From contig NZ_JAVIZT010000001.1 of NCBI RefSeq assembly GCF_031453615.1, positions 434,001-498,000 on the forward strand: a stretch of 64,000 bases of DNA, read 5' to 3'. Source of the stretch: Microbacterium sp. SORGH_AS_0428 (GTDB taxonomy: Bacteria > Actinomycetota > Actinomycetes > Actinomycetales > Microbacteriaceae). The position numbers and the translations under genes were made by a program. The notes under the pieces were generated by a model. That model was not told where the DNA came from. It worked only from the letters and a program-made list of their open reading frames with translations, and did no database searches. Of the stretch, positions 32,573 to 42,769 are shown piece after piece. The first letter of the stretch is position 1. Every line of letters begins with the position of its first letter.

Positions 32573-33976
32573 TCAAGCTCCGTCGGACGACGTCCCGGCT
32601 GCCGGCGGTGCGGGCGGGGTGTGCTGAGCCTGGGTGGCCGCCTGAAGCTGCTCCCCCATGGCCTGTCCGACGACACGGCCCTGGATGATCTCAGCGAGGT
32701 CGAGGCCCGTTGCGACCTTCACCGCGTCGAAGGTGGCGCGCAGACCCTGCGCGGACTCCGCCGCGAGGTGACTGCTGGCGCCCTCTCCGCCGAGGACCGT
32801 GACCGAACCGACCTTGTCGTATCCCTTCGCGAACTCGGCCATCATCGGGACGAGCGCCTCGAGAGCGCGCTGCGCGAGCAGTGCCTGCTGGTTGCGGCTG
32901 AGAGCCTCGGCCTCCGCCTCGATCGCCGCAGCGCGCGCCTCACCCTCGGCCCGGACGGCGTCGGCTTCGGCGTTCGCACGAAGGCGCGTCGCGGCCGCAT
33001 CCTGCTCGGCGATCTGCGCCTGGGCCTGCGCCGCCTTGACCTTGGCGTACGCGTCGGCATCGGCTGCGCGCTCGCGCTCGTAGAGGTTGGCGTCGGCGAC
33101 CTTCTTGATGTCGGCATCCAGTCGGGCCTGCTTGTTCTCGGCCTCCTGGAGCAGCACCGCCTGCTGACGCTCGGCGCGGGCAAGGGCCTCGGCCTGCTCG
33201 GCCTCGGCGTTGGCGCGGCCGACCTCCGCCTGTGCGGCCGCCGTGTTCTTGTCGAGCGCGGTCTGCTCGATCAGGTTCGCCTCCTGTGTGGCGATCTGAC
33301 GCGCCCGAATCTCGCGCTCCGCGTTGATCTTGGCGACTTCAGCCTCGCGCTTCACGCGCTCCACCTCGGTCGCGCCCAGAGCGGAGATGTAGCCGTTCTG
33401 ATCGGTGATGCCCTGAATCTGGAACGAGTCGAGGATCAGCCCCTGCGACGACAGATCGCTCTTGATGCCTTCGGCGATCTGGTCCGAGAGGCGCTGGCGA
33501 TCGCGCATGAGCTCTTCGACCGTCAATGTCGCGACGACGCCGCGGAGGGCGCCTTCGAGCTGTTCGGTCGTGAACTGCTCGATCGCCTTGTCCTGCGAGG
33601 CGAAGCGCTCGGCCGCGCGGCGGACGGATTCCGGGTCGGAACCGATCTTGACGAGCGCGACACCGCTCACGTTGACGGTGACGCCGTTGGAGGACTGCGC
33701 CGTCGGCTCCATCTTGATCTGACGCGCGCGGAGGGAGATCATCTCACCGCGCTGGGTGAGCGGGTTCACGATCGCACCGCCGCCGGTGATCACCGTGATG
33801 CGAGAGTCTCCGCTGGTGCTGCGCTGCTTCTTACCCACGATCACGAGAGCCTCGTCGGCCTTCGCCACCCGGTACCAGGCGCGGATCAGGATCAGCACGA
33901 TCACCAGGACGACGACGAGCACGATCCCGCCGACGATGGCCAGCAGCCCCATTGCTCCGAGTGCGGCGATATCCAT
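32573..33976 (-). CDS. SPFH/flotillin-like membrane protein
   Basis: Scaffold-type protein of 467 residues. One N-terminal membrane helix (MGLLAIVGGIVLVVVLVIVLILI) is followed by an SPFH domain (residues about 35-210, including VTVNVSGVALVKIGSD) and a long Ala/Glu-rich coiled coil to about residue 390 (many AEAE and RAEGEARAAAIEAEAE repeats). Flotillins organise membrane microdomains. I choose the ATG at 33976 because GGAAGG lies 6 nt upstream. No NfeD partner is adjacent. Confidence 0.9.
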   Translation of the reverse strand: MDIAALGAMGLLAIVGGIVLVVVLVIVLILIRAWYRVAKADEALVIVGKKQRSTSGDSRITVITGGGAIVNPLTQRGEMISLRARQIKMEPTAQSSNGVTVNVSGVALVKIGSDPESVRRAAERFASQDKAIEQFTTEQLEGALRGVVATLTVEELMRDRQRLSDQIAEGIKSDLSSQGLILDSFQIQGITDQNGYISALGATEVERVKREAEVAKINAEREIRARQIATQEANLIEQTALDKNTAAAQAEVGRANAEAEQAEALARAERQQAVLLQEAENKQARLDADIKKVADANLYERERAADADAYAKVKAAQAQAQIAEQDAAATRLRANAEADAVRAEGEARAAAIEAEAEALSRNQQALLAQRALEALVPMMAEFAKGYDKVGSVTVLGGEGASSHLAAESAQGLRATFDAVKVATGLDLAEIIQGRVVGQAMGEQLQAATQAQHTPPAPPAAGTSSDGA

Positions 33977-34100
33977 GTGCATCCTTCCGGTCACGGCGAC
34001 GGACGCCTCACCCCGAAGCGTCTCCCCCTCACCCTATCCAGCGGCTATGTTCATGCCGAGCCGGTTGTGGACGAGCGCAGCGACCGGGTACGCAGGCATG

Positions 34101-34130
34101 AAAAAAGACCCGGGGTGGAAGCCCGGGTCT
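34101..34130 (-). terminator. intrinsic terminator of tRNA-Asn
   Basis: On the minus strand AGACCCGGG pairs with CCCGGGTCT, followed directly by six T residues. It starts 37 nt beyond the tRNA-Asn 3' end and is the only textbook U-tract terminator I see. Confidence 0.9.
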
Positions 34131-34166
34131 CAGGTGAGAGCTGCGGTAGATGACGCAGTACTCTCG

Positions 34167-34239
34167 CTCCCCGGCTTGGACTCGAACCAAGAACCTATCG
34201 GTTAACAGCCGATTGCTCTGCCAATTGAGCTACCGAGGA
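34167..34239 (-). tRNA. tRNA-Asn (anticodon GUU)
   Basis: A 73-nt cloverleaf: acceptor TCCTCGG/CCGGGGA, D-arm TAGCTCAATTGGCAGAGC, anticodon loop CTGTTAA (GTT), T-arm CTTGG-TTCGAGT-CCAAG. CCA is not encoded. A TACGAT hexamer upstream near 34270-34275 may be its -10 box. Confidence 0.95.
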
Positions 34240-34291
34240 ATGCTGTCCTTCATGCGAAGGCAACCCCACTATCGTAGCAAACTCCGCGGGC

Positions 34292-35062
34292 TCACGACGA
34301 CACGAGGCGGCGATCAGCCGACGACGAGGGCGTCCATTGCATCTTCTTCACGCCATGGCCGAATCCGACCGCATGACCACCCTGCATCACGAGCACATCG
34401 GCATCGAAGCTCGCGAGCGTCTCTGCCTCGTTCGCGACGAGCAGCAGCGAAGTGCCCCGCTCGCGGCGCCGCGCCTCGAAGGCGGTTCGCACCAGTTCGC
34501 GCCCTTCGACGTCGAGATTCGCCATGGGCTCATCGGCGACCACCAGCCGGGGATCGAGCACGAGTGCGCGTGCGATCGCGACACGCTGACGCATCCCCGA
34601 GCTCAGCTCGTACGGGAACTTGGATGCCGCGCCGATGCTGAGACCGAGTTCGTCGAGCAGCGTCACCACCCGCAGCTCGAGCGCACGAGCGTTCACCCGC
34701 CGCGCACGACTCGTGACGGGCTCCGCGACGATCTCCGCCACCGTCAGCCGCGGTGGCAGCTGGGCGCCGTCCTGCTGCCGCAGGTAGCCCGCGAAGACCG
34801 GAAGCGCGCGACGACGGCGACCGCCGTGTCGCACGGACACCCCTTCGACGACGGCATCGCCGCCGACGACGTGGACGCCCTCATCCGACTGCCCGGCCAG
34901 GACGGCTGCGAGCGTCGACTTCCCCGAGCCCGTCGAACCGACCAGGATGAGGGCGGCTCCGCGCTCCAGTCGGAAGGAGATCCCGTCGATCACCCTCTCG
35001 TCGCTACCTGCGTGAGCCAGCGAGATGTCGCTGCAATCGATGCTGAGCGCGGCCTGATCCAT
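34292..35062 (-). CDS. orphan ABC transporter ATPase
   Basis: Nucleotide-binding protein of 256 residues. Walker A is GSTGSGKSTLAA, the Q-loop is YLRQQDGAQL, the signature is ELSSGMRQRVAIARAL, and Walker B is RLVVADEPMANLD. The switch histidine is replaced (LLLVANEAETL), and the signature has SSG for SGG. No permease or binding protein is adjacent, so it may be recruited by a distant transporter or act outside transport. The ATG at 35062 follows AGGAT; an upstream GTG at 35077 is possible. Confidence 0.85.
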   Translation of the reverse strand: MDQAALSIDCSDISLAHAGSDERVIDGISFRLERGAALILVGSTGSGKSTLAAVLAGQSDEGVHVVGGDAVVEGVSVRHGGRRRRALPVFAGYLRQQDGAQLPPRLTVAEIVAEPVTSRARRVNARALELRVVTLLDELGLSIGAASKFPYELSSGMRQRVAIARALVLDPRLVVADEPMANLDVEGRELVRTAFEARRRERGTSLLLVANEAETLASFDADVLVMQGGHAVGFGHGVKKMQWTPSSSADRRLVSS

Positions 35063-35094
35063 GCAGTCATCCTGCACGCTGAGCGCCCGAATCG

Positions 35095-36948
35095 CTACTG
35101 ATCGAGAGTCAGTCGCAGTCGCGCCGCGTCGAGTTCGCGCAGGCGCAGGCGAACCTCGCGCCCCTCAGGCGAATCGGGGGCGAGCCGCTGGATGTCTCCC
35201 ACCAGCTCCTGCTTCTGGCGGTCGATGGCACGAAGCCGGATGCGCAGCGCGAGGTCACGAGCGGAGATCACGGCGTGTTCTTCATCGCGCGCCGGAAAAT
35301 CACCCGTGAGCAGTTCGGCCGCGAGCGACCGGTACGGCTCCCTCACGGCGTCGACCGCCGCGGCCGCCCATCCCGGACGGGAGTGATCGGGGACCGCCGC
35401 GATGCTCGATCGCACCGCCTCGAGGGCAGGATGCTGAAAGGTCTCATCCAGCGCCGCACGCAGCTCCGCAGGATCGAGGCGGTGCCCGTACTGCAAGAAG
35501 CCCATCACCGCGTCGCGCTCCAGATCGGCGGAACGAGGCAGCGAGGCGAGCGAGACGCGCACGGCGGGCTGCTGCGGGGCGTCGAGCGGGGCGGCCGGGG
35601 CGGCCGCGGGCTCCGGCGCACCGGCGGCGCGGGCTCGCTGGCGGGCCACTTCGCGGTGGACGTCTTTCAGGTCTTCGCCGAGTCGGCGCGCCAGAACATG
35701 CTCGTATCGCCGACGCAGCGGCTCGTCACGGATCTCCGCCAGCAGCGGGGCGGCGAGGTTGAGGCCCGCGAGGCGCCCCTCGACCGTGCGCAGGTCGAGG
35801 CCGGCGAGGCGCTGGTCGATGACGAACTCGAACATCGGGACCTTCGTGTCCATCAGCGCGCGCACCGCGCCGTCGCCGCGCGCCAGCCGCAGGTCGCACG
35901 GGTCGAGATCCGCAGGCCCCACGGCCACGAAGCTCTGCGCGTTGGCCGTGCGTGTCTCGGCGAAAGCGCGCACCGCGGCCTTCTGGCCTGCCGCATCCGG
36001 GTCGAACGTGAAGACGATCTCTGCGGCCGCGTCGTCGCCCATGATGCGACGCAGCACCTTCATGTGCTCGGCGCCGAATGCCGTCCCACAGGTCGCCACA
36101 GCGGTGGTCAGCCCGGCCAGGTGGCACGCCATGACATCGGTGTACCCCTCGACGACGATGACGCGGCGCTTCTCGCCACGGGCGATGTCGCGCTTGGCGA
36201 GGTCGATGCCGTAAAGGACCTGCGACTTGCGGTAGATCGGCGTCTCGGGCGTGTTGAGGTACTTCGGGCCCTTGTCGTCTTCGAGCAGGCGCCGCGCGCC
36301 GAAGCCGAGAACCTGACCGGTGACATCGCGGATGGGCCACACCACCCGACCTCGGAACCGGTCGTACACACCGCGTTGCCCCTGGGACACGAGTCCCGCC
36401 GTCAGCAGCTCCTCCTTCGTGAACCCCTTCGCCGTCAGGGCGTCGAGCATGCCCGACCATCCCGGCGGCGCGAAGCCCACACCGAAGTGCGCGGCCGCGC
36501 CCGCGTCGAAGCCCCTCTCACCCAGGAAGCGGCGCCCCACTTCGGCCTCGGGGGTCAACAGCTGTGCCCGGAAGAACTCGGCGGCCGCCGCGTTCGCCGC
36601 GTAGAGACGGGCGCGTCCGGACGTCTCGGGCGCCGCCCCGCCCTCTTCGTAGTGGAGCGTGTAGCCGATGCGTCCCGCGAGGCGCTCCACCGCCTCGGTG
36701 AAGGTCAGATGGTCCATCCGCCGAAGGAACGTGTAGACGTCGCCTGATTCACCGCATCCGAAGCAGTGGTAGAAGCCCACCTGCGGTCGCACATGGAAGC
36801 TGGGGCTCTTCTCGTCGTGGAACGGACACAGGCCCTTGAGGGAGCCCACGCCCGCGGACTTGAGCGCGACGCGCTCCCCCACGATGTCGGCGATGTTCGT
36901 GCGGGCCTTCACCTCCTCGACGTCGGCCTGCGCGATGCGCCCCGGCAT
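35095..36948 (-). CDS. dnaG: DNA primase
   Basis: Makes RNA primers at the replication fork. The 617 residues start with the zinc-binding domain ([13 protein letters not shown] ... [13 protein letters not shown]), then the catalytic core with toprim motifs EGYTDVMA and [10 protein letters not shown], and a C-terminal helicase-binding region ending LRLTLDQ. Its ATG overlaps the dgt stop by one base (TGATG). Confidence 0.97.
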   Translation of the reverse strand: MPGRIAQADVEEVKARTNIADIVGERVALKSAGVGSLKGLCPFHDEKSPSFHVRPQVGFYHCFGCGESGDVYTFLRRMDHLTFTEAVERLAGRIGYTLHYEEGGAAPETSGRARLYAANAAAAEFFRAQLLTPEAEVGRRFLGERGFDAGAAAHFGVGFAPPGWSGMLDALTAKGFTKEELLTAGLVSQGQRGVYDRFRGRVVWPIRDVTGQVLGFGARRLLEDDKGPKYLNTPETPIYRKSQVLYGIDLAKRDIARGEKRRVIVVEGYTDVMACHLAGLTTAVATCGTAFGAEHMKVLRRIMGDDAAAEIVFTFDPDAAGQKAAVRAFAETRTANAQSFVAVGPADLDPCDLRLARGDGAVRALMDTKVPMFEFVIDQRLAGLDLRTVEGRLAGLNLAAPLLAEIRDEPLRRRYEHVLARRLGEDLKDVHREVARQRARAAGAPEPAAAPAAPLDAPQQPAVRVSLASLPRSADLERDAVMGFLQYGHRLDPAELRAALDETFQHPALEAVRSSIAAVPDHSRPGWAAAAVDAVREPYRSLAAELLTGDFPARDEEHAVISARDLALRIRLRAIDRQKQELVGDIQRLAPDSPEGREVRLRLRELDAARLRLTLDQ

Positions 36949-38291
36949 CAGAGCCCCTCAAGAGGCTCGGGAAGGGCGTACAGGGAGCGGGCGATGGTTC
37001 GTCCTCCCGGCATCCAGACGTCGAGGGTCTCGGTGTCGATCTCGCCGACCAGACGGTGGTGCCAGCCCAGGGCGAAACGGTCCGTCAGACTCGCCACCTG
37101 GTCGACGATCACGCGCCGACGTGCGCCGTCGCTCTCGGCGCGGGCGAAGTCCTCAGCGTGCAGGGCATCGAGATGCTCCGGCGCCTCCCACAGGGCGGTC
37201 GCGAGCCGTTTCAGCAGGCGTCGCTGCTCGCGGTAGAGCCCCTTCCGCCCCTCGATCGTGACGACGAACGCTCCGATCGTGCCCTTGAGCACCGCCATCT
37301 CGGCCTCGACGACGCGCGGGACGACCACATGGCCGTTGTACCGCGTCAGCGCCGGTGCGTCGTACGCGTCGCGTGTCGCAGCGGTCGCGGCGCGCGCGAA
37401 ACGGCCGATCAGGTCGGAGGTGAGGTTCTTCAATCTGGCGTGCGCCGCCCGGGTCCCGTCGAACGAGGCGATCCACTCCGGCAGGCTGGTCAGCCGGTAG
37501 AGGGCGTCCTCGAGCTCGTCGCGCGTGAAGTCGTAGCCGACCCACGTCTGGATGGCGCTCAACAGCGCCGTGTGCTGACGCGGGTCTGAGAGGCGGCCGG
37601 GATCGAGGTATCCGTTGATGACGGCGTCCTCGAAGTCGTGCACCGAGTAGGCGATGTCGTCCGAGAGGTCCATGACCTCGGCCTCGATGCAGCGCACCCG
37701 GCCCGGCGCGCCCTGGCGCATCCAGCGGAAGACGGGTTCGTCATCGGGGTAGACGCCGAACTTCAGCCGCCCCCCTGGATCGGGCACCGGGCTGTCGATG
37801 GTCCACGGGTACTTGCAGGTCGCGTCGAGGCTGGCGCGTGTCAGATTGAGCCCGTAGCTGCGGCCGTCGTCCGAGATCACCTTCGACTCGAGCCGGGTCA
37901 GGATGCGCAGGGTCTGGGCATTGCCCTCGAAACCACCGATGTCCTCGGCCCAGTCGTTGAGCGCACGTTCGCCGTTGTGTCCGAACGGCGGATGACCGAG
38001 ATCATGGCTCAGGCATGCCGTATCCACGACGTCCGGCGCCAGCTGCAGGGCGGTCGCCAGCTCGCGCCCCACCTGCGCGACCTCGAGAGAGTGCGTCAAT
38101 CGGTTGCGCGCGAAATCTGCCGGGCTCGCCGGGGAGAGCACCTGCGTCTTGGCCGCCAGCCGGCGCAGCGAGGCCGAGTGGAGGACTCGCGCGCGATCGC
38201 GGGCGAAGTCGTCGCGCTGCGAGCGGTGCTGCTCGGCGAAGAAGCGTTCCGCGTCGGTCGCCTCGTACCCGTCGGGGCGCGTCCCCGTCAT
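36948..38291 (-). CDS. dgt: deoxyguanosinetriphosphate triphosphohydrolase-like protein
   Basis: HD-domain hydrolase of 447 residues that removes triphosphate from dNTPs. Metal ligands are in [11 protein letters not shown] and [16 protein letters not shown] (the HD pair), with a later Asp in [17 protein letters not shown] take the ATG at 38291 ([11 protein letters not shown]); upstream sequence belongs to dusB. The order dusB-dgt-dnaG is a common actinobacterial operon. Confidence 0.93.
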   Translation of the reverse strand: MTGTRPDGYEATDAERFFAEQHRSQRDDFARDRARVLHSASLRRLAAKTQVLSPASPADFARNRLTHSLEVAQVGRELATALQLAPDVVDTACLSHDLGHPPFGHNGERALNDWAEDIGGFEGNAQTLRILTRLESKVISDDGRSYGLNLTRASLDATCKYPWTIDSPVPDPGGRLKFGVYPDDEPVFRWMRQGAPGRVRCIEAEVMDLSDDIAYSVHDFEDAVINGYLDPGRLSDPRQHTALLSAIQTWVGYDFTRDELEDALYRLTSLPEWIASFDGTRAAHARLKNLTSDLIGRFARAATAATRDAYDAPALTRYNGHVVVPRVVEAEMAVLKGTIGAFVVTIEGRKGLYREQRRLLKRLATALWEAPEHLDALHAEDFARAESDGARRRVIVDQVASLTDRFALGWHHRLVGEIDTETLDVWMPGGRTIARSLYALPEPLEGL

Positions 38292-38298
38292 GGAGTGT

Positions 38299-39459
38299 TC
38301 AGCCGCCACTGTGGTCGAGCTCCGCATCCGCCAGCGCGCCGGCGGCGTCGGTCGCCAGCTCCCGGCTGTCGAGCCAGCCCTCGGGAAGCGCCGGGCGCTT
38401 CGGGGTTCCCGCGCGACCGCGCTGACCCTCGGCCGCTTCGCCCGGATAGGGCGCATCGAGCTCCAGCGTGCCGAGGAGGTCGTCGATCTCCTGCAGCGAA
38501 GAGGCCGTCGCGAGCCGCGCGCGGATGTCGCCGCCCACGGGATACCCCTTGAAGTACCAGGCCACGTGCTTGCGGATGTCGCGGCATCCGCGATCCTCGT
38601 CCTCGAAGAACTCGACCAGAAGCTCCGCGTGACGCCGGAAGGCGCCCGCCACGAAACCGAGCGTCGCATCGACCGGCTGCGTTCCGGCACCGCCGCCGAA
38701 CGCGCGGGCCAGATCGCCGAAGAGCCACGGACGCCCGAGACAGCCGCGACCCACCACGACGCCGTCGCAGCCGGTCTGCTCGACCATCCGCACGGCGTCC
38801 TCCGCCGACCAGATGTCGCCGTTGCCCAGCACCGGCACACTCGTGATGGCCTGCTTCAGCGTCCCGATCGCATCCCAGTCGGCGTTGCCCGAGTAGAACT
38901 GCGACGCGGTGCGCGCGTGCAGCGCGATCGCCGCAACCCCCGCATCCTCCGCGATCCGGGCAGCATCGAGATACGTGAGGTGATCGTCATCGATGCCCTT
39001 GCGCATCTTCACGGTCACCGGGATGTCGCCCGCGCCGTGCACGGCAGCGCGCACGATGTCGCCGAACAACCCGCTCTTCCACGGCAACGCCGCTCCCCCA
39101 CCCTTGCGGGTGACCTTGGGGACGGGGCAACCGAAGTTCAGGTCGATGTGGTCGGCGCGATCCTCGTCTGCGAGCAGCCGTGCAGCCGCTCCCACTGTTG
39201 CCGGATCGACGCCGTAGAGCTGTACCGAGCGGGGCGTCTCGGACTCGTGATGACGGATCAGCCGCATGGTCGTCTCATTGCGCTCGACCAGGGCGCGCGA
39301 GGTGATCATCTCGCTCACGTAGAGGCCCGCGCCGTACTCGCGGCACAACCGACGAAACGCCGTGTTCGTGATGCCCGCCATGGGCGCGAGAACCACCGGC
39401 ACCTCGACCTCGATGGGGCCGAGCCGCAGGGGGCGCGCGGGGGCGATTGTCGTGGTCAC
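38299..39459 (-). CDS. dusB: tRNA-dihydrouridine synthase
   Basis: FMN enzyme of 386 residues reducing uridines in tRNA D-loops. It has the N-terminal LAPMAGITNTAFRRL FMN-binding motif, the catalytic Cys in LNFGCPVPKVTRKGGGAAL, GNGDIWSAEDA for phosphate binding, and a C-terminal helical RNA-binding domain. The start is a GTG at 39459 (a TTG one codon earlier is possible). GAGAAT lies 6 nt upstream, so a leaderless start is plausible. It is divergent from gpx. Confidence 0.94.
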   Translation of the reverse strand: MTTTIAPARPLRLGPIEVEVPVVLAPMAGITNTAFRRLCREYGAGLYVSEMITSRALVERNETTMRLIRHHESETPRSVQLYGVDPATVGAAARLLADEDRADHIDLNFGCPVPKVTRKGGGAALPWKSGLFGDIVRAAVHGAGDIPVTVKMRKGIDDDHLTYLDAARIAEDAGVAAIALHARTASQFYSGNADWDAIGTLKQAITSVPVLGNGDIWSAEDAVRMVEQTGCDGVVVGRGCLGRPWLFGDLARAFGGGAGTQPVDATLGFVAGAFRRHAELLVEFFEDEDRGCRDIRKHVAWYFKGYPVGGDIRARLATASSLQEIDDLLGTLELDAPYPGEAAEGQRGRAGTPKRPALPEGWLDSRELATDAAGALADAELDHSGG

Positions 39460-39497
39460 CAAATCATTCTCCCAGACCGAGGGACCGCGCGGCGGCG

Positions 39498-39503
39498 TAC
39501 TGT
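39498..39503 (+). promoter_or_regulatory. candidate -10 box (TACTGT) for gpx
   Basis: TACTGT ends 7 nt before the ATG at 39511; the gap AAGGCTC has no properly spaced ribosome binding site. Confidence 0.35.
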
Positions 39504-39510
39504 AAGGCTC

Positions 39511-40014
39511 ATGAGCGCGACCACCGCCGAAGACCTCCGCAGCATCCCCTTCACCGCCGCAGACGGCACCCAGAAGACCCTCGCCGAATACGGAGAGAAC
39601 GTCCTCATGATCGTCAACGTCGCCTCACGCTGCGGGCTCGCCCCGCAGTACGAACAGCTCGAGGAACTGCAGCGCACCTACGGTGAGCGAGGCTTCACCG
39701 TCCTCGGATTCCCCTGTAACCAGTTCATGGGCCAGGAGCCGGGATCCGTCGAGGAGATCCTCGAGTACTGCTCGATGACGTGGGGCGTGACGTTCCCCGT
39801 GAACGACAAGGTGAAGGTCAACGGCCCCGGCGCCGCTCCCCTGTACAAGGCACTCAAGCGAGCGAAGGACGAAGAGGGCAAGCACGGCCCCATCCTCTGG
39901 AACTTCGAGAAGTTCGTGCTCACCCCCGCCGGAGACGTGCACCGGTTCCGCCCGACCACGAAGCCCGACGATCCGGCGATCGTCGAGGTCATCGAGCGGA
40001 ACCTGCCCGCCTGA
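39511..40014 (+). CDS. glutathione peroxidase family thiol peroxidase
   Basis: Peroxide-reducing enzyme of 167 residues with Cys rather than selenocysteine. Cys41 is in ASRCGLAPQ, and the catalytic Gln/Asn/Trp motifs are FPCNQFMGQEPG and WNFEKFV. Cys in FPCNQF may be the resolving residue. Actinobacteria usually lack glutathione, so thioredoxin is the probable electron donor. It is convergent with the DsbA-like gene, 1 nt apart. Confidence 0.94.
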   Translation: MSATTAEDLRSIPFTAADGTQKTLAEYGENVLMIVNVASRCGLAPQYEQLEELQRTYGERGFTVLGFPCNQFMGQEPGSVEEILEYCSMTWGVTFPVNDKVKVNGPGAAPLYKALKRAKDEEGKHGPILWNFEKFVLTPAGDVHRFRPTTKPDDPAIVEVIERNLPA

Positions 40015-40015
40015 G

Positions 40016-40690
40016 TCAGGCCGTCTCGTCGCCCTGCCGCTCCGCCCACACCTGGCGGGCGATCTGCGCGAACGCCTCCGGCGGCTGCGCCCCGCTCACT
40101 CCGTAGCGCTCGTCGATCACGAAGAACGGCACGGCGTTGATCCCGTACGCCGCCGCCTGCGCCTTGTCGGCTTCGACGGCCTCGAGGTAGCGGTTGCTCT
40201 GCAGCGCCTCGCGCGCCGCATCCGCATCCAGTCCCACCTCGGCGGCCAGCGCCACGAGATCGTCCACCCGACCCACGTGGTGCCCTTCGACGAAGTAGGC
40301 GGCCATCAGGCGCTCGGTCATCTCCCGTTGCAGACCCTGCTCCTTCGCGAAGTGCAGCAGCTGATGAGCGAGCACCGTGTTCGTGTGCTGCAGCTTCTCG
40401 AAGTGGTAGTCCAGACCAGCCTCGGCCGCCACACCGGTGACACGGTCCAGCATCTGCCGAACCTGGTCGTGCGGCATCCCCTTGTACTCCGCAAGGAAGT
40501 CGACCTCGTTGCCGTGGAAGTCGACGGGCGTATCGGGCGAGAGCTCGTACGAGTGGAAGGTCACCTCCACCTGCGGGGCGTCCTCGTCCGCGGCGGCGGC
40601 CTTCAGTCCGGCCTCGAGATTGCGCTTTCCGATGTAACACCACGGGCACGCGATGTCACTCCACACGTCGATACGAATCGGGTCTGTCAT
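40016..40690 (-). CDS. DsbA-family (FrnE-like) cytoplasmic oxidoreductase
   Basis: Thioredoxin-fold protein of 224 residues without signal peptide. The active site CPWC is in VWSDIACPWCYIGKRN (Cys15 and Cys18), the helical insert spans about residues 60-165, and the cis-Pro is in GINAVPFFVI. FrnE-like proteins act in oxidative-stress defence or 2-hydroxychromene-type isomerisation. The ATG at 40690 has no clear ribosome binding site. Confidence 0.9.
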   Translation of the reverse strand: MTDPIRIDVWSDIACPWCYIGKRNLEAGLKAAAADEDAPQVEVTFHSYELSPDTPVDFHGNEVDFLAEYKGMPHDQVRQMLDRVTGVAAEAGLDYHFEKLQHTNTVLAHQLLHFAKEQGLQREMTERLMAAYFVEGHHVGRVDDLVALAAEVGLDADAAREALQSNRYLEAVEADKAQAAAYGINAVPFFVIDERYGVSGAQPPEAFAQIARQVWAERQGDETA

Positions 40691-40857
40691 GACGGGAGCA
40701 ACGGCGGCGCTGCCCTCACTATTCCGATGCCCCGCGACCCGCAGCGACGAACGCTGAGAAGGTGTGAAGAATGGCCGCGTAAGCGGAGCGTGCTGTGCGA
40801 GACTTCTGGGGGCTGCCGTGGGGGTATGCCGGCACCTGAGCAACATGGGGAAAGAAC

Positions 40858-41958
40858 GTGGGGACCCGAACCCCGGCGCGTGACGCGCGCCACGCACGAC
40901 GGCGTCGACGCCGCACTGTCATCTGGGTGAGCTCGATCATCGCCGTCTTGGCGGTGGGCGGCACCACGGCTGCGGCCGTGGTCCTGCCGCAGTTGCCGCC
41001 GTCCTTCCCGTTCGCCGCGGAACCGACACCCAGCTCGTCGCCGTCGGTGATCCACTCACCGGATCCCGCACCGCTGCCGACCCCGGTGCAGACACCCGAC
41101 ATCCCGCCGCCGCCCCCGGCGCCGGTCTCCCCGCTCGCGCTCGGATGCGACACGACGACAGTGATGTCGGTGTGGGCGCACCAGGACGACGACCTGATCT
41201 TCGCGAACCCCTCGCTGCAGGATGCGGTGAGCAACGGCGAATGCGTGCGCACGCTCTACCTGACCGCCGGAGACGCCGGCAAGGGCACGAATTACTCGCG
41301 CTCGCGCGAGCTCGGAATCCTGCGCGCCTACAACTCGATGCGCGGCGCACAGGCGTTCTGGGACGAGACCAGCATCACCACGCTGTCGGGCGCACACGTC
41401 ACCCTGTTCTCCCGGCAGGGCGACCCGAAGCTGAGCGTGGCCTTCCTTCGTCTTCCCGACGGCGGCCTCGATGCGGGCGGGTTCACCGCCACGGGCCACG
41501 GCAGCCTCCCGCAGCTGGAGTCCGGCGCGATCCCGGCGCTCGCCCCGATCGACGGTGCGCCGGCCCTCAGCGCGGCGGTGCTGCAGCAGACCGTCGCGGA
41601 GGCGATCACGGCGTGGGCGCCCAGCCGGCTGTTCACCCACGTCCCCGCCAACTCGCCCCTGACGCAGGGCGATCACCCCGACCACGGCGCGACGGGCGCG
41701 ATCGTGCGGGCGGCAGCACAGAGCGTCGGATACCCCACGGATGCCATCCGGTACTTCGTGGGCTATCCCTCGCAGAATCTGCCCGTCAACCTCAGCGGCG
41801 ATGCCCTCAACCGAAAGGTCGACACATACCGCATCTACGCGAAGGAGGATCCGGTGATCGCCTGCGCCGACAACACCGCCTGCCTCGCCCGCAAGGGGTT
41901 CGGCGCGTGGCTGCAGCGTTCCTATCCGAAGACGGACGCGGAGCTCGGAATCGGCTGA
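40858..41958 (+). CDS. membrane-anchored PIG-L family deacetylase
   Basis: Zinc-dependent N-acetyl-sugar deacetylase-like protein of 366 residues. A basic start (RHARRRRRRT) and one membrane helix (VIWVSSIIAVLAVGGTTAAAVVL) are followed by a Pro/Ser-rich spacer of about 50 residues and then the catalytic domain outside the cell. WAHQDDDLIFANP holds the zinc-binding HxDD motif, and HPDHGATG supplies the third His. The substrate could be a cell-wall or teichoic sugar (inference). GGGGAAAG precedes the GTG start. Confidence 0.87.
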   Translation: MGTRTPARDARHARRRRRRTVIWVSSIIAVLAVGGTTAAAVVLPQLPPSFPFAAEPTPSSSPSVIHSPDPAPLPTPVQTPDIPPPPPAPVSPLALGCDTTTVMSVWAHQDDDLIFANPSLQDAVSNGECVRTLYLTAGDAGKGTNYSRSRELGILRAYNSMRGAQAFWDETSITTLSGAHVTLFSRQGDPKLSVAFLRLPDGGLDAGGFTATGHGSLPQLESGAIPALAPIDGAPALSAAVLQQTVAEAITAWAPSRLFTHVPANSPLTQGDHPDHGATGAIVRAAAQSVGYPTDAIRYFVGYPSQNLPVNLSGDALNRKVDTYRIYAKEDPVIACADNTACLARKGFGAWLQRSYPKTDAELGIG

Positions 41959-41965
41959 GCGCGCC

Positions 41966-42769
41966 TCACGTCCGCGGCGCGTCCACCGCGCCGCCGAAGC
42001 GGCGGTCGCGCCCCAGGTACATGTCGATCGCGCGCCACAGATCGCGGCGGCCGAAGTCGGGCCACAGGGTGTCGAGGAAGACGAACTCGGCGTACGCGGA
42101 CTCCCACAGCAGGAAGTTCGAGGTGCGCTGCTCCCCGCTGGATCGGACGAACAGGTCCACATCCGGCATGTCGGGCTGGTACAGCCGGCGCTGGACGAGC
42201 TTCTCCGTCACGGCGGACGGCCGGAGGCGCCCGGCGGCGACATCATCCGCGATCGATCGCATGGCGTCGACGAGCTCGACCCGGCCGCCGTAGTTGACGC
42301 ACATCGTCAATGTCAGGACCGTGTTCTCGCGCGTGAGTTCTTCGGCGTACTGGAGCTCTTTGATGACCGAGCCCCACAGCCGTGGTTTGCGTCCGGCCCA
42401 CCGCACCCGCACACCCCACTCGTTGAGCTGGTCGCGGCGACGGTGCAGCACGTCACGATTGAAGCCCATCAAGAAGCGCACCTCGTCGGGCGAACGACTC
42501 CAGTTCTCGGTCGAGAACGCGTAGACCGAGAGGTGGGTGACGCCCGCCTGGATCGCTCCGGCGACCACGTCCAGCAGCGCCGCCTCGCCCGCCTTGTGCC
42601 CCTCGACACGGGTGAGTCCGCGGCCGTTCGCCCACCGCCCGTTGCCGTCCATCACGATCGCCACGTGACGGGGAACCGTGCCCCGCTGGTACGCGGGCGG
42701 GTACTCGCCCGTCCAGTCGACGGGTCGGTACGGCACCGCGTCCCGGTGCGTGTAGGGCTTCGGACTCAT
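41966..42769 (-). CDS. uppS: isoprenyl (undecaprenyl) diphosphate synthase
   Basis: cis-Prenyltransferase of 267 residues making the lipid carrier for cell-wall assembly. The catalytic Asp is in [12 protein letters not shown], with [11 protein letters not shown], and the C-terminal [20 protein letters not shown] binds diphosphate and magnesium. The start overlaps the recO stop by 4 nt (ATGA). It converges with the PIG-L gene. Confidence 0.96.
   Translation of the reverse strand: MSPKPYTHRDAVPYRPVDWTGEYPPAYQRGTVPRHVAIVMDGNGRWANGRGLTRVEGHKAGEAALLDVVAGAIQAGVTHLSVYAFSTENWSRSPDEVRFLMGFNRDVLHRRRDQLNEWGVRVRWAGRKPRLWGSVIKELQYAEELTRENTVLTLTMCVNYGGRVELVDAMRSIADDVAAGRLRPSAVTEKLVQRRLYQPDMPDVDLFVRSSGEQRTSNFLLWESAYAEFVFLDTLWPDFGRRDLWRAIDMYLGRDRRFGGAVDAPRT

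Noticed and set aside
40016..40690. Secreted DsbA
   Set aside because: No signal peptide at the chosen start; the upstream extension is proline- and serine-rich and out of keeping with a signal.
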